From: Gammaproteobacteria bacterium
Lineage (GTDB): Bacteria; Pseudomonadota; Gammaproteobacteria; GCA-001735895
Direction of reading: 5' to 3'
DNA length: 6,980 nt
Assembly (NCBI GenBank): GCA_003645435.1
Contig: QNFD01000134.1
Span: forward strand, 1-6,980
In this document: piece after piece, positions 1 to 6,022 of the stretch
How the letters are laid out: every line of letters starts with the position of its first letter
Numbering within the stretch: the stretch's first letter is position 1
Made by a program: the position numbers and the translations under genes
The notes under the pieces: generated by a model
What the model was told of the DNA's origin: nothing
Databases searched by the model: none
The model's input: only the letters and a program-made list of their open reading frames with translations

Positions 1-436
1 GAAATGAGTTTAGAACATATGCTTCTTGTTTACGAGTTTGTTCACCAGAATTAAATAATTTTATTGTAAAAACAAGCCAGGCCTGAAAGTTGTACCACTT
101 TTAATTCATCATCGAAAGGTATTGTAGAGCTGACTCATTATTGACCAGCAGCTGTTGATTCATGAATTGATCAGAGGCTCCCTAATTAACTTCTCATTGT
201 GATCGTCAAAAAAATGATTGGCGCCTTCAATTTCAATTTACACCTAATCACGACCGGTTACCGAATGTGCCAATAAAACTTACTGACAAAACAGGAAAGA
301 CAGGTATTTACCCTGGCATCACAGGTGGCTGCATACCCCAATCTTCCGCACACCAAAACAACGAAGATATTCCTTGATGTATAGACTATAACTAAATGAT
401 TAATAAAGTAGTTTAAAAGCCTGAATTGGGGATTGA
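1..436. other. AT-rich upstream region of the kinase gene, no gene seen
   Basis: I see no convincing gene here on either strand. The stretch is visibly richer in A and T than the genes. It holds short perfect palindromes, an 8-mer CAGGCCTG at 78-85 and a 10-mer ATTCATGAAT at 158-167, either of which could be chance. The last 60 bases before the kinase start are very AT-rich and probably contain its promoter. The best hexamers there (TTGATG at 374-379; ATTAAT at 399-404 or TATAAC at 387-392) do not combine into a well-spaced sigma70 promoter, so I do not call one. Confidence 0.5.
428..432 (+). promoter_or_regulatory. Ribosome binding site of the kinase gene
   Basis: GGGGA lies four bases upstream of the GTG at 437. 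The spacing is short but usable. It supports the GTG as the start, because the next residues (RKLNWKSDW) make a positively charged end before the first membrane segment. Confidence 0.5.
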
Positions 437-2959
437 GTGAGAAAGCTTAACTGGAAAAGTGATTGGTTTATCGGGCTGGTGATAACCATCATGTTTCTGA
501 TCTTTGCAGAAACAGCGATATTTGAATCACTGGATAGCCAGGCATACAATCATGGTGTCGGTTTTTCTCCGGATAAAAAGGCCAATGACGATATCGTTGT
601 CGTTGCCATCGACGATAAATCCATACAGGCTCTTGGTGCCTGGCCCTGGTCGCGTAGTGTGCTTGCCAGGGCGACACGGCTGCTCGCCAAGGCGACCCCC
701 CAGGTAATCGGTTTCACTGTGCCGTTTGACGTGCGACAGGGTAAAACCGGCCAGTCTTCGCTCGCGGCGCTCAGGAAGACCCTGAAAAAGGAGTCAAAGC
801 TGAGTACGGGTGTAAACAAGGCGCTGAAGCGTACCGAGACGATCCTGAATGGTGATAAAACCCTGGCTGCCAGCTTCGATTCAGCGGGACGCATCGTGTT
901 GGCAATGCCATATATCACGGTAAATGGTCCGCTTAGGGATATGCCAGAGCCGTTACCCTCGTATATGCGGTTATTCACCCTGTCCAATGTTTCCTTCAAC
1001 CACGAATCAAATGGCATGGGCCTCAAATGGTTACAACCGGATTTCACCAGGGTAAAAGAATTATTTCCTCCTATCGCGCTGCTTGCTGGGCAGACGGACG
1101 GAATTGGCGTGGTCAGTTCTGAGGCTAACTTTACACCCGAACCTTTGATTGTGCGTTACGGACCGGATTTCCTGCCATCATTTCCATTAATGCTTGCCGC
1201 CCGCAGCAAGGGAATTTCGGTACAGTATGTTGTCTCTAGAGGGGGTGACAAACCGATGCTTGGCGGTCAGTCGCTGAATACCGACCGCGATTTTAATATA
1301 TACCCGCGCTTTTACGAAGATAAGAATGGGAAGTCGGCATTTAAGGTTTACTCTTTCATCGACCTGCTGAATGGAAGCATTGCGCTATCGGAGTTTCGTC
1401 AAAAGACAATCCTGGTTGGTTTAACCTCGCCGCATTTGGCGCGGCAACAGATAACACCAGGCGGGCAATCGATATCGCTAACCCTGGCGGCGGCCCATAG
1501 TGTTTCGAGCATTCTAAACGGAGACCTCTACCAGTTGCCCCATTGGGCGGGCTGGGCGCAAAGAGGTCTTATCGTTTTAATCGGGTTGTACCTGATGTTT
1601 TTGATGGGCCGATTTCGAATTATGACAGGCTTGTTTGTGAGCCTGTTTTTATTGTTAATGATCTTTAATGTGCATTTTGTATTGATTGGCTTGAAATCGA
1701 TCTGGGTGCCAATGATGTCTGCGGCCGTGTTGTTAGTGGTCGGTCACCTGATTCTCAGCTCGCGTCATTTCTTTAATACCGGTTCGCAACACCTGGAGGG
1801 CCAGTTATCGGATGCCTATAAGGAGCTGGGTCAGTCACTGCAAACACAGGGGCATTTCGACCAGGCATTTGAAAAGTATTCCAGTTGCAATGTGGACAAA
1901 TCGCTTTTACGTCAACTCTATAACCTCGGCCTCGACTACGAGCGCAAGCGCCAGTTCAACAAGGCCGTGTCAGTATTCAAATTTATCGTAAATCACGACG
2001 ACGCATACAATGATGCTGTCGAGCGTATCGAGAAAAACGAAAACGCCGCTAATACGGTGCATATCTCTGGGGCGTCGGTCGCTAGTTCCGGAATCACCCT
2101 GGTCAGCACTAAGGAAGGCGTGGAAAAACCCAAGCTCGGGCGTTACGTGATCGATAAAGAGCTTGGGCGTGGCGCAATGGGTGTGGTTTATCTCGGGCAC
2201 GATGAAAAGATCGGGCGCACCGTGGCGATAAAAACTCTATCGATATCAGATGATATCGAAGATGCACATCGTGAAGACGTAAAAGCCCGATTTTTCCGCG
2301 AGGCCGAGGCGGCTGGCCGGCTCAATCATCCCTGTATTGTCACGGTTTACGATGTTGGCGAAGAGCAGGACCTGGCTTTTATCGCGATGGATTATCTCAA
2401 GGGTAGTGATTTATCGGCTTACACCAGTGAAGAAAAGCTGTTGCCTGTCACCCGGGTCTTCAAAATAATCATGAGCGTTGCCCTCGCACTCGACTATGCC
2501 CATCAGAAACACGTGGTACACCGCGACATCAAACCGGCGAATATTATCTACGATGAAGTGACCAACACCACCAAGCTCACCGACTTTGGTGTTGCCTGCT
2601 TAACCGATGCGAGTAAAACCAAAACCGGCACCGTTATCGGCAGCCCGATTTATATGTCACCCGAACAGTTGATCGGTAAGGAAATTGATGGCCGCGCGGA
2701 TATATTTTCACTGGGTGTCACTTTTTACCAGATGTTAACCGGCTCTTTGCCGTTCAATGGCGATTCGATGGCCAACCTGATGTATAACATCGCCAATGAA
2801 AAACACCCGGATGTGCGTAGATTCAGAATGGATTTACCCCCCTGCGTCGGCACCATTATCGACAAGGCCCTGGAGAAGGACGTGAAGCAGCGGTTTCAAT
2901 CGGGCCGGGAAATGGCAATCATGATGAAAGCCTGCTTCGAACAGGCGAAAGACGTTTAA
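437..2959 (+). CDS. CHASE2-domain transmembrane serine/threonine protein kinase
   Basis: Predicted inner-membrane receptor kinase of 840 residues with a GTG start. Visible layout: a membrane segment at about 11-29; a large extracytoplasmic CHASE2-type sensor at about 30-370 (early DDIVVVAIDDKSI and AWPWSR, late KTILVGLT, all typical of CHASE2); three membrane segments at about 374-441; a TPR-like linker at about 454-520; and a Hanks-type kinase domain at about 570-836. The kinase looks active: glycine loop GRGAMG 577-582, lysine K599 in VAIK, helix-C E622, HRDIKPAN 695-702 with D697, DFG 716-718, several Thr in the activation loop (728, 730, 732), SPE 741-743, D755 and R819. Four membrane passes put sensor outside and kinase inside. 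The sensor is N-terminal and the kinase C-terminal, the reverse of PknB-type kinases. The signal is unknown; CHASE2 domains sense poorly defined extracellular cues. The downstream FHA-like protease is a candidate partner. Confidence 0.93.
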   Translation: MRKLNWKSDWFIGLVITIMFLIFAETAIFESLDSQAYNHGVGFSPDKKANDDIVVVAIDDKSIQALGAWPWSRSVLARATRLLAKATPQVIGFTVPFDVRQGKTGQSSLAALRKTLKKESKLSTGVNKALKRTETILNGDKTLAASFDSAGRIVLAMPYITVNGPLRDMPEPLPSYMRLFTLSNVSFNHESNGMGLKWLQPDFTRVKELFPPIALLAGQTDGIGVVSSEANFTPEPLIVRYGPDFLPSFPLMLAARSKGISVQYVVSRGGDKPMLGGQSLNTDRDFNIYPRFYEDKNGKSAFKVYSFIDLLNGSIALSEFRQKTILVGLTSPHLARQQITPGGQSISLTLAAAHSVSSILNGDLYQLPHWAGWAQRGLIVLIGLYLMFLMGRFRIMTGLFVSLFLLLMIFNVHFVLIGLKSIWVPMMSAAVLLVVGHLILSSRHFFNTGSQHLEGQLSDAYKELGQSLQTQGHFDQAFEKYSSCNVDKSLLRQLYNLGLDYERKRQFNKAVSVFKFIVNHDDAYNDAVERIEKNENAANTVHISGASVASSGITLVSTKEGVEKPKLGRYVIDKELGRGAMGVVYLGHDEKIGRTVAIKTLSISDDIEDAHREDVKARFFREAEAAGRLNHPCIVTVYDVGEEQDLAFIAMDYLKGSDLSAYTSEEKLLPVTRVFKIIMSVALALDYAHQKHVVHRDIKPANIIYDEVTNTTKLTDFGVACLTDASKTKTGTVIGSPIYMSPEQLIGKEIDGRADIFSLGVTFYQMLTGSLPFNGDSMANLMYNIANEKHPDVRRFRMDLPPCVGTIIDKALEKDVKQRFQSGREMAIMMKACFEQAKDV

Positions 2960-3067
2960 GGCGATAGGTTTTTACACGATGACAGGATGGTGTAGAAATT
3001 GTCCTTTATTTCGCTGTTTCCGATCTATTTTCCTTCCTCATACCTTTTGAGGGTGTCATAAAAGACT

Positions 3068-3151
3068 GTAGGATGGGTGCAACCCATCATCCTGGTTTTG
3101 TGACCGTATTATGTCTGGGAACCCTTTTTTGATGGGTTGCACCCATCCTAC
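3068..3151. repeat. REP pair (BIME-like), 21-bp perfect inverted repeat
   Basis: The left arm 3068-3088 and right arm 3131-3151 are exact reverse complements over 21 bases, separated by 42 bases. Each arm is also a small hairpin: stem GATGGGT/ACCCATC with a 3-base loop (3072-3088 and 3131-3147). The left hairpin is preceded by GTAG (3068-3071) and the right one followed by CTAC (3148-3151). A GTAG tag at the foot of a short hairpin is the hallmark of REP elements mobilised by RAYT (TnpA-REP) transposases; two in opposite orientation make a BIME. No such transposase is in the window. The element sits between kinase and protease genes and could fold in mRNA as two small hairpins or one long stem, possibly affecting kinase mRNA 3'-end stability or read-through. 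Confidence 0.85.
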
Positions 3152-3221
3152 GCACCTGACGTAGAATCGGGTATTTTAGGTCTCTATAAATTCTGAAATT
3201 TCATAACAGTCATCAAGCCGG

Positions 3222-3251
3222 TTGTCACCCGGGTAGAGGCAACTGTATGAT
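3222..3251 (+). promoter_or_regulatory. Candidate sigma70 promoter of the protease gene
   Basis: TTGTCA (3222-3227) and TATGAT (3246-3251) each match five of six bases of the -35 and -10 consensus and are 18 bases apart. Transcription would start near 3258, leaving a leader of about 30 bases before the ATG at 3289. This suggests that the protease gene can be transcribed independently of the kinase gene 329 bases upstream. It is a pattern match only. Confidence 0.45.
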
Positions 3252-3262
3252 TGGGAACCAAT
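3250..3262. promoter_or_regulatory. Dyad at the predicted start site, possible operator
   Basis: ATTGG-GAA-CCAAT is a perfect 5-bp inverted repeat around a 3-base centre. It overlaps the end of the candidate -10 box and the expected transcription start. That is a typical place for a repressor site, but a dyad this short can arise by chance and no regulator gene is adjacent. Confidence 0.25.
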
Positions 3263-3288
3263 TACAACCCTTAGGCTCTTAATCAGGC

Positions 3289-4881
3289 ATGGACCTGTCA
3301 GACGATAAGATCCCGGCAGCAATGCCGTCAATCGATAGCGATTCGGAGTCGGGTTCGGTTCCGGTGATCGAATTTCTATCGGGCCGACACCGGGGCACTC
3401 ACCAGCAAATCGCCGAGCAAACGGTATTCCTGACGATAAACGAGCTTGGTGGAATATCGATTATCCCCGCTTCGGAAGCTATCGAAGACGAAGAATATCC
3501 CATTCGGCTAGATCGGTCTGGTGATACTTACGATCTCGAAGTACAACCACTCTTTAACGTCTGGATAAATGGTAAAAACGTATTAAAACACACGCTGCTA
3601 TCAGGCGAACTACTGGAAATTGGCCGTAACGGCCCCATGTTGCGCTATCGAATCTATAAAGCAGGTGAGGTTCCAAGCCGAACCGCGGCGAACGCATTCA
3701 CTGACTGTATGGATTGCGCACGCTATTCAGATGGTTCGTTCGTCAGACGCACCGGGCGGCTGGTGTCGGAAATGGCCAGTGAGCTGGTTGTTCGCACCAC
3801 GGTCTGGTTCCGCATCACGGTTGTCATCCTGCTGGCCGTGCTGGCGGTTAGCATGGTCTACCTGTCATGGCAAAGTCGGGATCTAGAGGCGCGTCTGGAA
3901 CAGGAATCCAGTTTCACCCAGGGAATTTCAGAGCTTTTGCAGCGCACCCAAAGAAATGCTATTAGCAGTGAAGACCTGGACAATTTACGGACCCAACTGG
4001 AGAAACGCGTCGACGCCCTCGAGGCGCGATCGGTAGCTGCCCGCAGGGTCATTGCTGAAGCATCAAAATCAATCGTCTTCCTGCAGGGTAGCTACAGCTA
4101 TTTTGACAAGGAGAGCAACCTGCCTCTGCGCTATGTCGGACTTGACCCAGCTGGTCGGCCTTATAGCACCCTACTGGGTCCTGCGGTAACCCTCGAAGGA
4201 GACGGTCCGGTTGTTGAGTTGCAATATACGGGCACTGCGTTTGTGGTAGGCCGCCAGGATATTTTGATTACCAACCGACACGTGGCAGTACCCTGGGAAA
4301 ATGACTCCACCCATGAGCAATTTGAAGCGATGGGGCTGACCCCAAAATTCGAACGCTTCATAGGCTATCTGCCCGGTGTGGAAAAATCTTTCGATGTAGA
4401 GCTTATTGCCGCCAGTGACGGTGCCGATGTCGCCGTGTTGCGCTGCGCTGAAGCGCCGCCGGAAGTTCGTCCACTGACTACCGGATCAATTCCCACTCAC
4501 CCCGGTGATGAGGTTATCGTTATGGGTTACCCGACAGGCGTACGCGCGATGCTGGCGCGTACCGATACAAAATTCCTCGACGAAATTCGCGAACAGGGAG
4601 ATCTGGATTTCTGGACGGTAGTAGAACATCTTTCCAAATCCGGTCTCATTACACCGCTTGCAACCCGTGGTATTGTCGGCCAGGTAACCCCGGACGCGGT
4701 GGTTTACGATGCAGATACTACACACGGAGGTAGCGGTGGTCCGGTACTTAACATGCGTGGTGAAGTGATTGCGGTCAACATGGCTATCTTGCCGGAGTTC
4801 GGCGGCTCGAATATCGGCGTGCCAATAGCGCGCATCCTGCCGGTGCTGAATCAATCATTGGAATTAATAAAGTCGCAGTAA
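3289..4881 (+). CDS. Membrane-anchored trypsin-like serine protease with N-terminal FHA-like domain
   Basis: Single-pass protein of 530 residues. Residues about 25-124 resemble an FHA domain, best in the second half (VWINGKNV 91-98, then LLSGELLEIGRNGPMLRYRI). The usual GR and SRxH phosphothreonine-binding motifs are not recognisable. A CxxC (C140, C143) precedes a membrane segment at about 174-194, with arginines on its N-terminal side, so the N-terminus is cytoplasmic and the rest extracytoplasmic. A probable coiled coil covers about 196-260. The protease domain (about 260-525) has a complete triad: H331 in ITNRHV, D380 in GADVAVLR, S482 in THGGSGGPV. Around 100 residues separate Asp and Ser and include a segment FWTVVEHLSKSGLITPLATRG-like in character. 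An in-frame TAA at 3280-3282 excludes earlier starts. ATG 3289 lacks a clear Shine-Dalgarno; the ATG at 3322 is an alternative. No PDZ domain is seen, unlike DegP/DegS. The substrate is unknown. Confidence 0.9.
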   Translation: MDLSDDKIPAAMPSIDSDSESGSVPVIEFLSGRHRGTHQQIAEQTVFLTINELGGISIIPASEAIEDEEYPIRLDRSGDTYDLEVQPLFNVWINGKNVLKHTLLSGELLEIGRNGPMLRYRIYKAGEVPSRTAANAFTDCMDCARYSDGSFVRRTGRLVSEMASELVVRTTVWFRITVVILLAVLAVSMVYLSWQSRDLEARLEQESSFTQGISELLQRTQRNAISSEDLDNLRTQLEKRVDALEARSVAARRVIAEASKSIVFLQGSYSYFDKESNLPLRYVGLDPAGRPYSTLLGPAVTLEGDGPVVELQYTGTAFVVGRQDILITNRHVAVPWENDSTHEQFEAMGLTPKFERFIGYLPGVEKSFDVELIAASDGADVAVLRCAEAPPEVRPLTTGSIPTHPGDEVIVMGYPTGVRAMLARTDTKFLDEIREQGDLDFWTVVEHLSKSGLITPLATRGIVGQVTPDAVVYDADTTHGGSGGPVLNMRGEVIAVNMAILPEFGGSNIGVPIARILPVLNQSLELIKSQ

Positions 4882-4910
4882 TTTCAGTTCAAACGGAATT
4901 ATCAGCATGA

Positions 4911-5102
4911 TTTTCAGGTAGAAGAGTAGGTCCGATCGATCAGACCTACTCGTTGACTTTCCAGGCATCGCCGTATCAATCGGCACTGGCGATTGTTAAG
5001 GGGCGTAGTTCGAACCATATCGTCGGCTATAACGCACTCAGCAATGCCATTATCAAGTTACGCAAGGCACTCGGTGACAAGGCGGCTATTGTCTCCATTT
5101 AA
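4911..5102 (+). pseudogene. Remnant of a winged-helix DNA-binding domain gene
   Basis: The frame from 4911 to the TAA at 5100-5102 encodes about 63 residues ending YNALSNAIIKLRKALGD followed by KAAIVSI and stop. The pattern L..AI.kLRkALGD is typical of the recognition-helix region of OmpR/CadC-type winged helices, which normally continue into a wing ending GYRL; here the frame stops before it. The frame has no ATG. An ATG at 4907 is in another frame and meets a stop after four codons. TTG 4953 is the only plausible start and has no ribosome site. I read this as a truncated, probably frameshifted fragment of a regulator. A short functional protein is less likely. Its end overlaps the end of the opposing gene. 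The family call rests on motif recognition alone. Confidence 0.42.
4924..4951. repeat. Perfect 9-bp hairpin downstream of the protease gene
   Basis: GAGTAGGTC (4924-4932) and GACCTACTC (4943-4951) are exact reverse complements around a 10-base loop, 42 bases after the protease stop codon. On the plus strand it is followed by GTTGACTTT, which is not a proper U-tract, so it is at best a weak intrinsic terminator. It could also protect the 3' end of the protease mRNA. It lies within the winged-helix remnant frame. Confidence 0.4.
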
Positions 5103-5991
5103 TTTTTGCATAGTAAGCGATATGGTCGGAGGCGCCGTGATGTTCGTCGGTGACCAGTGCCGCATCCAGGACTTTAAAGTATTTCGGATGTACAAAGATA
5201 TAATCAATGCGCATACCCGACGGTGAATTCCAGGTTCCCATCATCTGTCCCGGTTTTCGTGGCTCGGCACTATCGATGAAACCCACTTCCCGGGTAATGA
5301 GCGAGGTCCGCGGATCCAGTGGTAGCATATTGAAGTCGCCGATAAGAACTGTCGGTCGAGGATTCAGGTCGATATGGTTGAGTATTTTTTTGATCGACCT
5401 GTCGTCATCTAACCTGTGATCAGTATGTACGCTTATGAACGCGGTAGGTGTGCCTTTGGTTAAAACAATTGCGGTCACGATACTCCGGTTATGCCCAGCG
5501 CTCCCCCCAATCGCGGTAGTTTGGGATTCCAGGATCCGAAACCTGGAAAGTACCGCATTTCCCCACCAGTGACCGTAACCGCTGGAGTTGTGTGCGCTAT
5601 ATGCGTAGTTCATGTTAAGCGCCCTGGCTATTTCTCCCGCTTGACTACTGCTGACTTCTTGCAGGCCAACCACATCCGGATCTGCCGAGCGTATCGCCGA
5701 GATGACAGGGTCGAGCTTCTTGGGGCAGCCCTTGAAGAAGGCGCTGCTGGCGTTGCCCCACTGCTCCCTGCCACATCCGTGACGGATATTGAAGGACATC
5801 ACGGTGAGAGTTTTCTGGAAATTAGGTGTGTCCGCGACCGGGCGTATGTTCTGGACGTTACTGCAACCGGAGATGGTCCAGGCCAGGAGTGCCAGGATGG
5901 TGAAACTGTTAAAGAGCCACGCAACCCTGCGAACTGCCGGGCCATGACCTCGACCAGAAGTTCGCAGTGAAGTAAATTGATGTGGATACAT
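5086..5991 (-). CDS. Endonuclease/exonuclease/phosphatase-fold lipoprotein
   Basis: A 301-residue member of the EEP superfamily (metal-dependent phosphodiesterases including DNase I-like nucleases, sphingomyelinases and inositol phosphatases). The core motifs are present in order: SFNIRHG from 66 (N68), LQEV with E112, GNAVLSR 144-150, H189 in SVHTDH, GDFN 218-221 (D219, N221), RIDYIFV 261-267 (D263) and SDH 288-290 (D289, H290). It should therefore be catalytically competent. The N-terminus has basic residues (RR 21-22), a hydrophobic stretch at about 24-40 and a lipobox ISGC with C43. Serine at +2 predicts an outer-membrane lipoprotein. The 22-residue stretch before the hydrophobic core is long, but the ATG has a good ribosome site. 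It lies 31 bases behind the GDSL gene on the same strand, a probable operon. Its substrate cannot be deduced; secreted nuclease and phospholipid phosphodiesterase are both possible. Confidence 0.9.
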   Translation of the reverse strand: MYPHQFTSLRTSGRGHGPAVRRVAWLFNSFTILALLAWTISGCSNVQNIRPVADTPNFQKTLTVMSFNIRHGCGREQWGNASSAFFKGCPKKLDPVISAIRSADPDVVGLQEVSSSQAGEIARALNMNYAYSAHNSSGYGHWWGNAVLSRFRILESQTTAIGGSAGHNRSIVTAIVLTKGTPTAFISVHTDHRLDDDRSIKKILNHIDLNPRPTVLIGDFNMLPLDPRTSLITREVGFIDSAEPRKPGQMMGTWNSPSGMRIDYIFVHPKYFKVLDAALVTDEHHGASDHIAYYAKIKWRQ

Positions 5992-5998
5992 TGGCTCG

Positions 5999-6003
5999 TC
6001 CCT
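5999..6003 (-). promoter_or_regulatory. Ribosome binding site of the EEP lipoprotein gene
   Basis: On the minus strand AGGGA lies seven bases before the ATG that begins at 5991. This fixes the start despite the unusually long N-terminal region of the signal peptide. It lies in the 31-base gap after the GDSL stop codon, which fits translation from a shared mRNA. Confidence 0.6.
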
Positions 6004-6022
6004 GAGAGTACCGGGCGGCTAT

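Noticed and set aside
1..54. Open frame from the left edge to a TAA at 52-54, about 17 residues (ending YEFVHQN), possible tail of an upstream gene
   Set aside because: Too short to judge; another frame is also open across this region and nothing recognisable is encoded.
550..1047. 165-codon open frame on the minus strand inside the kinase gene
   Set aside because: It lies opposite the CHASE2 coding sequence, has no recognisable domain, and the plus-strand frame is clearly real.
3034..3060. CCTCA/TGAGG mini-hairpin after the kinase gene as a terminator
   Set aside because: A 5-bp stem with no U-tract; not enough for an intrinsic terminator.
3116..3130. GGGAACCC followed by six T in the REP spacer as a terminator
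   Set aside because: The stem is only three base pairs with a two-base loop and cannot form a stable terminator hairpin.
4953..4979. TTGACT followed by TATCAA, promoter-like hexamers on the plus strand
   Set aside because: The spacing is only 15 bases, the -10 match is poor, and only the truncated remnant lies downstream.
4993..5226. 77-codon plus-strand open frame starting at TTG across the convergent junction
   Set aside because: No ribosome site and no recognisable domain; it overlaps both the winged-helix remnant in another frame and the EEP gene.
5491..5970. 159-codon plus-strand open frame opposite the EEP gene
   Set aside because: The minus-strand frame has all EEP motifs and a lipobox; this one shows no family features.
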